From assembly GCA_021186555.1 (NCBI GenBank), contig JAJKFL010000013.1, positions 34,748,743 through 34,812,742 of the forward strand: a stretch of DNA of 64,000 nt. The letters run 5' to 3'. The notes below the pieces were generated by a model that searched no databases, was not told the DNA's origin, and saw only the letters and a list, made by a program, of their open reading frames with translations. Position numbers and translations under genes: made by a program. Within the stretch, counting starts at the first letter, position 1, and the number at the start of each line of letters is the position of its first letter. Shown piece after piece: positions 37,301 through 46,345 of this stretch. The stretch is from Reticulitermes speratus (taxonomy: Eukaryota; Arthropoda; Insecta; Blattodea; Rhinotermitidae).

Positions 37301-40300
37301 CATTAAGCCTGTTAATCAGAGTAGGCAGGAGTTCCACTGTCTCCCATAAGCCTGGGACTGCACATCTGCCTCTATATGATATAATATGTTCATGCTACAA
37401 ACTTCGACCCTGAAGATGGAGGCAGCATGCCATCCCGAAACGTCGGCAACGCAGCCCATTTCCACATGACGCAAATGCCCAGAAATCAGGTCAACACTGA
37501 CAATGAACAGGTTATTAGTTGTACCTTGGAGTTAGTTATAAGAACTGATGTTTCATTAATGGGTGACATGCCCAAAGCATTGAGTCTCTTCCTTCATTGT
37601 AAAAGCTTTATTGTTCAGTGACCCAGAAGGAGATAACCAGTGGATTTTTTTTAAGGGAGCAGTAGATGGGTTCTCCATAATGTGAGCTGAAAAGACCTCT
37701 GAAGCATTTTATGTCATATCAGAAAGGCAATTACTTTTCACTGTTCAGATAAGTTGACAAGGAAAAATGTTCATCCCACAAAGTGAAGAATGCAACAGCT
37801 TTTCAACATGAAATAAAACCCTTAATGAATCTATTCTTCAATTGACGATTGTTGTCTTCGTGATGTAATGCTACATGCCATAGTAGATGTGTACAGACAT
37901 TCTGAGGAGCTTGCTGCTGCCGCCATCAGGGTAGTTCTTCAGAGAAATCTGCTGCCTCAGTCATGAAGAAATAGGCAAATACTTGTGTTTCGTTTTTTTT
38001 AAAGAGGTATATCTTGTAAATTTTTGAGATATATGAACTGCGTTGAAGATGAAAGCAACAGATTCCTTTGAAATATCTATTTACGTCCACCAGACTATGC
38101 TGCATTACATTTTAGAAGATAGGATTCTTCTTAATCACTGCCATGAGAACCTTCTGACTGTTGAACAACAACACAGTGTAACACCCAACTGGGTGTTCCC
38201 AAACTTTAAATACAAGAATGTGATGTAAATGTTATTTATTTTGCCCCCCCCCCCCTTTTCTTCATTCATTCATTCTCCACCACCTGCTTGATGATGATGA
38301 ATGATGATGATGATGACGACGATGACAGACAAGGATTGTCACTGTCATTGTCATGACATATTAGGCTTATACCAGACTTGCAAACAACATATCCCATATG
38401 GCTACAAACACATACTAACAGAATTATACAGCAAAATCAATGAAAATATTGCTGGAATTATTGAAGAGGACATTAGTACAGGTTGGCAAGTTTGTAATAT
38501 ACTTTATGAGATAGGAATAAGAGTTGAGTTATTCTGTATTGAGTTTTCAGTTATTGGGTAATTTCAGGTTTTCTCTAGATACTAGATGCTGTATGCAGAA
38601 CATGTTACTCCTCTTTGTTCTAGCTACTGTAATGGTTTCAAAAGGTCCACAGATGAGTAAACAAGGTACTGCTGGCAAGCAGAAACATTGAACTTTGATT
38701 CCACAGAAACTTGAAATAATTAGGAGTTGGATTGTAAACCATGATATAAATAAACAGAAGGACCAGTTACAATTGTTTATGGCATCAGGTAAAAGTGTGG
38801 AAGACCTTTTCAAGCGAGAGCCATTGAAAGAGCTGAAAGTAGTCCAAGTATAGGTAATATATAATAATAATAACCATGGCTCGACAGCCCTATATGGGCT
38901 TGGGCCTCCTCTTTTGGAGGTTACGAGGTCTTTGTGCATTTGCGGCAGTGAGGGACCGGCTCATGGCCCGATCCTGATGTGAGACTTGGGTGAGAAATGG
39001 CCGCTTGAATTTAGCTTACGGACACTACTGGTTCTTCTTCATGCCCGAAGGTTCTTTTACATGTCGTAAATCTACGACATGGGACTGACGGCTTTACTTC
39101 CCCTCCGAAGGAAGTGGTGCTCCGGATTTTTATCACCCTTAAAAATCCATCGACCTCGGTCGGGATCGAACCCGCGAACCTTGGGTCCAGTGGCGAGCAC
39201 GCTAACCACTAGTCCACCGAGGTCGACTCCCAAGTATAGGTGCAGTAACAAAACATTACCGGTAAGAACTTGGTTAGTATAGGTACGGTCTGATAATCTG
39301 TAACATCCACAGTCCGGCATCTGTCTGGTTCCGTGCATGCCAGATTGATGGTATTTTACTGTACATGCCAAAGGGACGAACAGTATTTGGATATTTCATT
39401 TTTACATAAAATTGTTTCAGGGCTGTCACTCATAATGGAATCGGCAGTCCCTCCTCATTTCACTTTCAGTAATCACTGTACCAAACTGTTTTTCTCCTTA
39501 CTGTCAGTGTTTACTTATGTGACTTATCCTGTAATTGTAGGCGGCAGTGCTGCTGTCCACCACAGCAGCCCCATCAGCAGGATTGTCCTCAGCAACAACT
39601 GGAAAGCACTTCACAACCAGATGGATCCAACTATGTCAATGTGGAGGCTAGTGGAAATATGGCAGTACCTACCATGAGGCTCCACAAATTAGTGATGATG
39701 CTGCTTGCAGCCTCAACTATGAAAATATTGATTTTGCTCAGTCACTTGAATACTATGAAAACTCCAAAGACTTGCTGCAGAGAGTTGGTATCAGCAAAGA
39801 GGCCACAGAATGCAGTGAGCCACCAGTATCAGAAGTACCTGAGGCAGAGGTGGCTGTGTCGTACACAGTCACCAATGGAGTAACATACTGCAACAAATGT
39901 GGCCATGCCTGTCCTCTGTACTCTGCCCAGCAAATTCCACAGCAACCCTTACCAGTGGACAATGAGGCAGATGTTGCAGGGGAAGCAGCTGCATTGGTGC
40001 AAAGTGCTGAAGCTAGTACATGTGAACAGGATGACTATCTCATGATGGAACCAGCAAAGAATGTGAATTCTTCCTCTGAAGCTGCCAGAGTTCATGGAAA
40101 AAACTTCCCAGGTTACTTGCCCATGTCTCCCATTACAAATGCCACCCCTAGCAAGGCAGACATGCTGAAGCTTCGGATGGACAGGGTAGGTCTTCCTTCA
40201 GAGAAGTCAGCCAGCATCCCCAGCCTTGCGTGTCCAGTTGGTCCAGCAGTGGACAGAAGTCGGAAAAGATCAGAGTCTGAGTTCCCTAGAGTTCCGGGGT

Positions 40301-43300
40301 CTGCCATGATGATGCATCACTCTACTAACAGCCCATACCTGAGAAGACTGTTTCATGATTCTGGAGATGAGCATCACAGACTACCTGCTGCCAGCAGACG
40401 CAGGTCAAGTTCAGCTGACTCATCTAGGTACCTAGATGATCTTGAAGATCTAGAACATTCTAGAGTTATAGAAAGGGATATTTCTTCATCACATACAAAG
40501 CTAAGTGATCCAGTTTGTGGCCAGAAGTCTCCAGTCCCACTGCCTGATGAAACTGTTGGTCAGAATGACATATGTAAAGGCCCAGCTAGGCATGAAGAAA
40601 GTCCCAGTGTTAAAGCTGTTGAGACAGACTCCACTGTAGTGATGCCAGAAGTTGAGGAGACTGTAGGAGATGATGTAGCAAGCACAAGCAGTGGAAGTGA
40701 TTCCTTGAGGACGTTAGTCAGAGAGTGTCTAGCAGACACACCACAACCTTCAGTGACTGGGTCATCAGTATCAGCAGGTGTTCATATCCGGCGCTCATCT
40801 AGTGTCCCTTGCAAATCGGGGAACAATCGGGACTCATCGAGTTCCAATGATTCAGGTGTGTCAACTGGTTCCCTCAAGCACAGAGGTGCAGACTTCGCTG
40901 AATTTGAGTTACCACTGACAACATCCATGTCCACCAGGAGGCACCACCATGCACTGCAGGCAAGGCATCATGCTGGCATGCCCCTTACCAGCTGTTTACA
41001 TGCGTCATTACCTAGACGTTCAAAATCTGTGGATCCTCTCCGGGAAATCAGCTTCCAGTTCCAGAAGGTTAAGATTCCAGCAAAATCATCATCAGCCGAG
41101 GCAGAAGTACCCATTTGTCCAGGGAAGAGGGATAGTGCTAAAGGTAAAGGCAGCTGCTGTGTGTCTTTTCACAAAACTTTCACAAAGTGAACTTGTGTAA
41201 GGAAGTTTGAGTTTGACCATCTGCCCTCATATTTCATCTCAGGAAAGTGCTGATGGGATTTGGTACTGGTGGTATGCTATGCTGAATATTGCCACCAGTA
41301 TTTATTTTTGGTTTGTATTGATTCAGTATAAGACCATAAAGTCTTATCCTCCTCCTTGTCCTTTTCCTTATGGTTTTCATATTTCTTTGATTTGTCATTT
41401 TCCTTTTTCTGCTCTTCTGACTTTTCGTCTTCCTCTTCCTTCATATCTGCTTCTCTCCATCAGCCTTCTGTTTTGAGTTTTCTGCATTTATAATCTTCCT
41501 TTCTCACTGCTACGAATCATTCAGATCAAAATATATTTTATGAGATCTGAGGTTCTCTTGACAGTGAGCGTCAATATTACTGTATTGTGGTATGTGATGT
41601 CATGTAGTTTGGTAGATGGGCAGCAGAGTTTCAAAGGATCCTGCTGCCTCCATCATCAGGGTAGAAGAGTCTTCTACCCTAGTATGTATGTAACAAATAA
41701 TATGGTGTCACATCCCAGAAGACCGTGATCTGAATACTTACCACCATGAGAATCCCAGATTTTATAACTGAAAGATTACTGTGTTTTCAGCCGTGAAGTG
41801 GAAAAATTACATTTTGTTTAGAGTGAGATATTTATTTTACAGGATTTTCAAGTCCTGGGGCTGATGGAGCAATTGTCGTCCCATACATGGATTCTCGGAG
41901 CACAAGCAGTGGGACATCTGACATGTCAGATTATATTGAGACATTATCTCTTTCGTCTCACAGCTCATCTGACACCCAGACAGCCTCAGGTATGTGCAGC
42001 ACTGAACAGATTTTTTTTCACACATTACATATTTATTTCTAAATTGCAGTTAGTGTCAAGTTATTAGGATAATTAAATCAAGGGGGATGAGTTGGGCAGG
42101 GCATGTAGTATGTATGGGAGAGAAGAGATTGGCATGCAGGGTTTTGGTGGGAAAATGTGAAGGATAAAGACTACTAGGAAGATGGGAGGATAATATGAAA
42201 ATGTGTCTTGCAGAAATTGAACTGGGTTAATCTGGCTCATGATAGAGATTAGTGGTTGGCTCCTGTGAACACAATAAGGAAACTTTGGGTTCCTTAAAAT
42301 GTGGAGAATTTATTTAGTAGCTGAGCTGATTCTACTTCATGGAGTTGGTTGGTTAGATGGTTAATGTCATATTAGATGACCGGATGACTATTTATGGTTA
42401 ACTTGAAACAATATGTGGGCAAGCAGTCATGTTGTATTTCAAAGTACCATTCTAGTATTTAAATTAAGTTACAGACCAACTGATGCACACTAAAACCACT
42501 TTTTAAGTAGCTTTATTATTAAAATTGTTAAAATTGTACCCCTACACGTGTTTCGATCCTAGGATCATCGTCAGGGGGTTTTTTGCTAAAAGCTACAGTC
42601 ACTTCAAACACATGATTTTAAATATTCTATCGGCACTTTAAAACTTATATATTATAAGTTAAAATCTTGTAAAAAGACTCGTTAAAAGTTGTAAAATTGT
42701 AAAAGTACTGTAGATAGTAGATTGCAGAAGTGCTGGTGTGTGGGATCGTGGTATTAAAGGCATGTGAAATGTTTTTGTGGGGAGCGAAGTGTACTGCCTG
42801 TTGTACGGTGAAGAGTACTATGGTGGAGTCACTAAAAAGTGGTTTTAGTGTGCATCAGTTGGTCTGTAACTTAATTTAATATGACGAAGATGCACGGTGT
42901 CAACAGTGTGAAATTCTAGTATTTGTTTGGAAGGACTGAGAAAAGCCACTTAAACTTCACAGAATCAGTGAGGTGGTGAAGATTTAAGCATACTTTATTT
43001 ATTTATTTGTTTATTTATTTATTGTTTATTTAAAAACACTATCAGTAGCTCAGACAATATTGCATGTAAGGGTATGATCATCAGTGACTAATGAATTGGA
43101 AAGGTTTTGGAAAGAAGCAGTCATGGTCTGATTTGAGGTACGAGGGAATGAAAAAAACTATTAAGTATCTGTCACATTAGTCAGTGTCTTGACAAAGATT
43201 TTAATTGGCAACCTTCCATGTGCAAGTCACAAATGTTACTGGTTGAGCTGACTTTCTCAATGATTCCAACTATGATACCCCCTGAATAAATATGTTATCA

Positions 43301-45278
43301 CTTCAATTAACCTACGTTGTATGAACATGAAAGCCTTTGGTCTTCTGCAGTGTGACATGTAGTTTGGTAGACAGGTTCCAGCTTTATGGAGCAACATACT
43401 GCCTCAGTCTTCAGGGTAGAAGTGAACAGGTCTGTGCAACAATAACACTCAATGCTTATATGTTAGAGGCACCCAGTTTGAGTGTTGGTCTGGTTGCTGG
43501 CCATCTTGGCAGACATTCTGTTGTAGGTTTTCCTATTGTGTGTAGACAAATGCCAGGACAGCATCTCGAAATAAATCATGACTGTATACTTCCAAATCTT
43601 TACCCATTCCCCATCATGCTCTCTCTTATTTAATGCAGTATAATGTCTGAAGCTAAAACACTGCATTTTAATTTTCTAAGAATTAGTCAGTCATCCACAG
43701 GGGATTATGATGGTGGACAGATGCACTGGATTGAAATTCCATCCTATTCTGTACTAAAATGCAAATGTTTTACTATTTATGGTTCATTTAACGACACAAA
43801 AGAGTAGCTCAGAGTATACAGCATTGAAATTAATTTATTAAAATAATCTCATATTGTTGTAACATTTCCCAGTTATTTGTCCTTGTATTTTATTTAATAC
43901 TGCAGTTAATTCTTGCTGTAAGAGTATAAATAATTTCCTCTGTATCATTGTTTCACAAACAAAATCATACATATATACAGCTCTCATGGCAATGAATATC
44001 AAGGAGTGGAGTCTTCTGTGGGGTGTGCCACTGTGTACTATGGCACAGAGAATCTCTTTTATAATTTTTCCCTGAGCATGGCAGCTGTCATTGGTATGCC
44101 CCAACTGCTGTGCTCAGGGAAATGATAAAAGAGACACTCTGTAGGTAGGTGTGGAGTCTGTTTCCTTCAAAACATGGTAGTCAGCCTGTCTGGTAATATA
44201 AGAAAGAAGTAAGTCAGACAAAGACAATGGAAAAGTAAAATATTAATCAAAAGAAGCCTGAAGTAAATAAAAATCAATTAAATTTTGCCTCCACATCAGA
44301 ACAGTGAAAGATAACATACTAAATGCCAGTCGAGCGTCAAAAGAAATAGTTTTAGGTAGTGCATGCATGCACGAACACGCACACACACACAGTAATAATA
44401 ATAAAGAATAATTAGAATTAGAAGTTTGCCCAGAATACTGCAATCTTAAAATTTTCTAGCTCCTGTGATTAATGGTGACATCTTTTCATCAGCAGGTTAG
44501 GGCGCCCAGCCACAACCACCCTGAGACCACGATCAGGGAAGGAGTACCAGCTTATTGACCGCTCCATCCTAGATGGGGACATGAAGGTAAACTAGTACGT
44601 AAGTTGTGTGCTTCTGTAATAACAGTGACACTGTGTAATGTTGTCATGATAGTTTCTTGTTTAATATTTGCCATTGTCTGTGTACAGAAATTGGAAATAA
44701 CTGAAAGGCTGCATCTTTCTTTAGGTTGAAGGAGAAAGTATGTACCGTATCAACTGATAAACTGCTCTTTTCATTAGGCTTTACATCACATTTATTTAAT
44801 GAGCCCCACAGAGCAGGTACTATTTTCTTCTACCTAAAGACTGCCCCTGAAACATTGTACATTTTTCTTGGCAGATGGTTTTGCAAGAAAATACTCCATC
44901 ATTGATAGCAAACTACTGATACAAACTCAAAACTACACAAAGTTATGTTGTTACAACTTTCATATGAAGCTGTAACTAACAACAAATTTTTTTCTAAAAA
45001 CCTTTGTCTTTCTTTTCTAACTACATTTGTGACAACAGCATCATTTTTTAAAGTAGTTATAGCTTCCACTTCGGACTATAACTCCAGCATGCAATTTTTG
45101 GGTGCAGGGTCCCCTTGGAAGTGATAAGGCTCCGCACCAGTTGAGGGGTCTTGTCTCTCATTATGCCAACATCACACCTGTGCCAGAGAAGTCAGAGTCG
45201 CCTTCCCCTGGTTACATGAGCAGTTCTCCAGGACAGGAAAGGGAAGACCAACCCCTCATTTCTCACCCATACACATGA
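28285..45278 (+). CDS. Dok-7-like PH-PTB adaptor gene (11 exons seen, 5' end missing)
   Basis: Spliced gene assembled by eye; spans are the listed exons. Dok-7 family proteins are cytoplasmic adaptors that bind receptor tyrosine kinases through a PTB domain and membranes through a PH domain; vertebrate Dok-7 activates MuSK at the neuromuscular junction. What shows it here: exons 1-2 encode a PH domain lacking its first strands, exons 3-4 an IRS-type PTB domain containing [15 protein letters not shown], and exons 5-11 a disordered tail with repeated SH2-type tyrosine motifs. All ten junctions keep phase, and total visible coding is about 4.2 kb (about 1,400 residues), much longer than vertebrate Dok-7 (about 500). 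One frame break lies in exon 8. The insect receptor partner cannot be told from the sequence. A general Dok/IRS relative is the alternative, but the PTB sequence and a DSG-x-x-TGS patch in the tail favour Dok-7. Confidence 0.85.
28387..28809 (+). other. Intron 1
   Basis: Phase 1 intron, 423 bases, with donor GTGAGTGG followed by a G-rich run. I see no repeat or gene in it. Confidence 0.8.
28810..28938 (+). CDS. Dok-7-like exon 2: PH domain C-terminal part
   Basis: The acceptor is CCTGCTTGCAG and the donor ACG|GTAAGT. It encodes [18 protein letters not shown], then [20 protein letters not shown], the last PH strands and C-terminal helix. The Trp in LIQWQVKI is the conserved PH helix tryptophan. 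Both ends share the phase of exon 1, so the exon fits without shift. Confidence 0.87.
29144..29294 (+). CDS. Dok-7-like exon 3: PTB domain first half
   Basis: The acceptor is TTTCCAACAG and the donor TTAG|GTGAGT. The product contains [20 protein letters not shown], then [20 protein letters not shown] and FWEIGQLR, the pattern of the first strands of an IRS-type PTB domain (short Ser/Ala-Pro linker, SGPARLHI, then WEIGQLRRYG over the junction). It ends two bases into the Arg codon completed by exon 4. Confidence 0.9.
29295..29888 (+). other. Intron 3
   Basis: Phase 2 intron between the two PTB exons, 594 bases. Two short ORFs in it lack coding character. No repeat recognised. Confidence 0.8.
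29889..30281 (+). CDS. Dok-7-like exon 4: PTB domain second half and start of tail
   Basis: The acceptor is CTATTCCAG and the donor TTGTAG|GTGAGT. It begins [20 protein letters not shown], then [20 protein letters not shown], the core of the IRS-type PTB domain with the Arg-Tyr-Gly and FEGG-x-RCG signatures that hold the phosphotyrosine-peptide groove. The following 75 residues are Ser/Arg-rich linker with a Cys cluster ([11 protein letters not shown]). CpG is still frequent in this exon, unlike in later exons. Confidence 0.9.
30282..31918 (+). other. Intron 4 with SINE pieces
   Basis: Phase 2 intron. It holds two decayed pieces of the B-type SINE body (about 30735-30830 and 31180-31275, with the AATGGGTA / GTGAAGCTGACC phrases) and the point, near 30.9 kb, where CpG becomes rare. 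Confidence 0.7.
31919..32057 (+). CDS. Dok-7-like exon 5: Ser/His-rich tail segment
   Basis: The acceptor is TAAAAACAG, with a weak pyrimidine tract, and the donor CATCAG|GTATGA. The reading frame has no Met, so a start-based ORF search misses it. The first base completes the Arg codon begun in exon 4 and the exon ends in phase 0, exactly what exon 6 needs. It encodes [18 protein letters not shown] and [19 protein letters not shown], open throughout. I recognise no domain; it looks like disordered linker with one tyrosine. Confidence 0.72.
32761..32967 (-). pseudogene. DDE transposase C-terminal relic
   Basis: The minus strand encodes [20 protein letters not shown], close to the [17 protein letters not shown] signature near the last catalytic acid of Tc1/mariner-type transposases. 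The SPD and TP positions are mutated. Lies antisense in Dok-7 intron 5. Only about 70 codons remain. Confidence 0.5.
33755..33975 (-). mobile_element. LINE 3' fragment
   Basis: On the minus strand, worn match to the motif DW[20 protein letters not shown]; shares the CCATGGAGCAGA(A/G)TCCTTCTTG phrase with the fragment at 3485 (3650-3672). Confidence 0.6.
34174..34998 (+). CDS. Dok-7-like exon 6: Pro/Ser-rich tail with YSVP and YDVP motifs
   Basis: The acceptor is CACACTACAG and the donor CCTAGG|GTGAGT, both in phase 0; 275 codons. It starts [19 protein letters not shown]. The middle is rich in Pro and His, with several PPxxP-type stretches ([25 protein letters not shown]) that could meet SH3 domains. 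Tyrosines sit in SEYSVPR (codon at 34516) and [10 protein letters not shown] (codon at 34957), YxxP sites of the Crk/Abl SH2 type. Cys pairs CRCSCCPP and CTCHHP are also present. Confidence 0.87.
34999..36314 (+). other. Intron 6 with foldback repeats
   Basis: Phase 0 intron containing three copies of the palindromic foldback family (35165-35345, 35500-35690, 36050-36125). No exon-like open frame lies between acceptor- and donor-like sites. Confidence 0.7.
36315..36781 (+). CDS. Dok-7-like exon 7: two YDTP motifs and Cys-rich stretch
   Basis: The acceptor is TGTGTTTGCAG and the donor AACAG|GTGAGA. It enters in phase 0 and leaves in phase 2. Two near-identical sites, DYYDTPKN (Tyr codon 36378) and GNYDTPPA (36444), repeat the YxxP type of exon 6; vertebrate Dok-7 also carries YxxP sites that recruit Crk proteins. 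A Cys/Trp-rich stretch follows ([19 protein letters not shown]), then [14 protein letters not shown]. Confidence 0.87.
37405..37446 (+). ncRNA. Weak hammerhead-like motif
   Basis: CTGAAGA (37410-37416), stem II GGA-GGCA/TGCC-TCC, GAAA (37437-37440), then CGTC and GG; stem I only 2 bp. Probably decayed. Confidence 0.3.
38855..39229 (-). mobile_element. tRNA-headed SINE, family D, with 11-bp target duplication
   Basis: The head at the right end pairs with the family D head of 24035. The 3' tail at the left end (CATGGCTCGACAGCCCTATA) is that of family C. Flanked by CCAAGTATAGG at 38844-38854 and 39230-39240. Lies antisense in Dok-7 intron 7; still CpG-rich in a CpG-poor region, so probably young. 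Confidence 0.83.
39541..41143 (+). CDS. Dok-7-like exon 8: large tail exon with a frame break
   Basis: The acceptor is TAATTGTAG and the donor AAAG|GTAAAG. The frame set by exon 7 (codons from 39542) reads [19 protein letters not shown] and [16 protein letters not shown], then must move to the frame starting at 39670 ([20 protein letters not shown]), which stays open to the donor. The first frame stops at 39881 and the second has a TAG at 39649, so the switch lies between. Tyrosine sites are YVNV (39632), YENI (39718), YENS (39754), YLMM (40036) and YLPMSP (40114). [12 protein letters not shown] (near 40838) resembles a Dok-7 tail patch. Confidence 0.85.
41843..41989 (+). CDS. Dok-7-like exon 9: Ser/Thr-rich segment with YIETL
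   Basis: The acceptor is TTTATTTTACAG and the donor TCAG|GTATGT. The phase (one base from exon 8 plus two here) gives Gly. The product reads [20 protein letters not shown], then [20 protein letters not shown]. The dense Ser run around DYIETL looks conserved and phosphorylatable, but I assign no partner. It is short, but phases agree on both sides. Confidence 0.85.
42092..42310 (+). mobile_element. LINE 3' fragment
   Basis: Encodes [20 protein letters not shown], then [16 protein letters not shown] with frame breaks; the usual insect LINE C-terminus. Confidence 0.7.
42460..42879. mobile_element. 420-bp inverted-repeat element with hammerhead-like motif
   Basis: The left arm (TAAATTAAGTTACAGACCAA and on, to about 42509) is the reverse complement of the right arm (about 42834-42879). 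The interior is AT-rich without coding capacity. CpGs are retained although the surrounding intron is CpG-poor. Confidence 0.85.
42538..42579 (-). ncRNA. Hammerhead-ribozyme-like motif, best case
   Basis: Minus strand: stem I ACCCC (42579-42575) with GGGGT (42542-42538); core CTGACGA (42574-42568); extra T; stem II GATC/GATC with loop CTAG; core GAAA (42554-42551); stem III ACA/TGT with loop CG; A at 42543 before stem I. All three stems pair fully; the only deviations are the extra T and the 2-nt loop. Confidence 0.55.
44501..44586 (+). CDS. Dok-7-like exon 10: basic segment with KEYQLIDRS
   Basis: Three AG dinucleotides precede it (44491-92, 44494-95, 44499-500). Only the last gives an open frame: the first two put a TAG in frame at once. 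The donor is ATGAAG|GTAAAC, phase 0. It encodes [20 protein letters not shown] and RSILDGDMK. The upstream tract TCTTTTCATC serves as the polypyrimidine tract. Confidence 0.78.
45108..45278 (+). CDS. Dok-7-like exon 11: C-terminus and stop codon
   Basis: The acceptor is TTGGGTGCAG; 56 codons in phase 0 and a TGA at 45276-45278. It contains [10 protein letters not shown] (a YxN Grb2-type site, Tyr codon 45162) and [10 protein letters not shown] (45213), reminiscent of IRS-protein tyrosine sites, and ends [11 protein letters not shown]. No later exon continues the frame. Confidence 0.87.
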   Translation, partial: GPLGSDKAPHQLRGLVSHYANITPVPEKSESPSPGYMSSSPGQEREDQPLISHPYT

Positions 45279-46345
45279 ATGTGACTGGGAAACTCGGACC
45301 AGTAACTTGGTGATGTTTGTAACTTGCTGAGAGAGGCTGCGATGATGATCAGCTATCGAGAATTCAGGCTTTGTCGTTCTGTTACCTGAGGAAGACCATG
45401 ATATAGATTATTCAGCTCTGTTGTCATCATCATCATCATCATCATCATCATTGTTGTAACTACATACATTACCTGTAAGGTTTGGTCTGAGCTTGCATTC
45501 TGCTGGTATGAGCGGCAGGCTTTCTTACTGACTGAGAACATTACATTTCTATAGATTGTAGTCTGTCCTAGGTGAGGAATTCTATTGAACAGTGCCAGCA
45601 TCGTATTATGTATTGGATATTGTACTTTATGTAGGTTTAGCAGTGTGATTTTCAATCTTTTTTAAATGAAAACAAATCATGAAAACAGCTTATTGTCTGT
45701 TTCCAATAAGTATTCTGAGGTGCAGGTTTTTCAGGTTAGGGGAAAAGAAACAAAAAAAAAAAACGTGGTATGCTCACTCGGTATCAACAAGGTATTTCAA
45801 ATATCCTGAATCTGAGCTTATCAATACATTGTCGTAATGTCGATTCTAACTTCCCTTTATATTTACTCCCTTCATCCTAACATGTGCATTATATTTTGAT
45901 ATACAGCTGCAAGTATAAGTAGCCAACAGTTTGTACTTATACACCCATCGCATCTTCTTGTAAATGAGCTGTAAGAATTGGCTTTTGGTTTCTCCCTTTT
46001 TTGGGTTCCATATGGGGAGCTCTTTTCTACTCTGATAACTCCTGACTGATGTTTTCTTGTTGGGATTAGTATTTTATCACTCTAATGAATGGTACTGTAT
46101 TTTCTACTACCAAAACTTAATGATGAAAAATATTAGTCAGTATGTATGAATGTATGATAGGTTTGTATAATCCAGTGTTGTGCTAGTCATGTGTTTGGTT
46201 GATGTTAGCTTTTGGGTAGGAATAAGAAAGTTTGTATTTGTGTCTATTCATATGATAAGAATTAATAATACCAATAGCGTTCATGTTTTTAAATGACAGG
46301 TCATAAGCTTGTTTTAAAAAACATGACAAAGTTTCTAAATAAATA
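45279..46345 (+). other. Probable start of 3' UTR with candidate poly-A signals
   Basis: This is AT-rich, CpG-poor sequence after the stop. It contains a (CAT)n run at 45423-45450 and an AATAAA at 46338-46343 followed by a GT-rich stretch. Another AATAAA is at 46580-46585. The end of the transcript cannot be fixed from sequence alone. Confidence 0.4.
46338..46343 (+). terminator. Candidate poly-A signal AATAAA
   Basis: This is a canonical hexamer about 1.06 kb after the stop, followed within 15-30 bases by GTTGTTACCCCTGCATGTTTT, a GT/T-rich element. In AT-rich DNA the hexamer arises often by chance, hence the low confidence; the hexamer at 46580 is an alternative. Confidence 0.3.

Larger units (their letters stand above)
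36782..39540 (+). other. Intron 7 with SINE, foldback repeats and microsatellite
   Basis: Phase 2 intron, 2.76 kb. It holds a (GT)n run near 37158, a hammerhead-like core at 37405-37446, foldback copies (37835-37960, 38040-38165), a poly-C tract (38244-38255), a (GAT)n run near 38290 and a SINE with target-site duplication (38855-39229). Confidence 0.7.
41990..44500 (+). other. Introns 8-9 region: LINE, inverted-repeat element, foldback repeats
   Basis: Intron 8 (41144-41842) holds a foldback copy at 41550-41765. Intron 9 (this span) holds a LINE 3' fragment (42092-42310), an inverted-repeat element with hammerhead-like motif (42460-42879), an arthropod SINE-like block (43025-43260) and foldback pieces (43320-43430, 43975-44045). 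Confidence 0.7.

Noticed and set aside
39665-39710. 46-nt mini-intron (GTACCT...TTGCAG) as explanation of the break
   Set aside because: Its length (46, remainder 1) does not change frame by the needed amount, and it is shorter than usual insect introns.
39641-39720. Programmed -1 ribosomal frameshift as explanation of the exon 8 break
   Set aside because: Direction fits, but no X-XXY-YYZ slippery heptamer lies in the correct frame here; a TACC indel is simpler.
39641-39883. 80-codon plus ORF overlapping exon 8
   Set aside because: Its first part is the true exon-7 frame, but after 39673 it loses all tyrosine motifs while the -1 frame gains them; it is the aborted frame after the break, not a separate gene.
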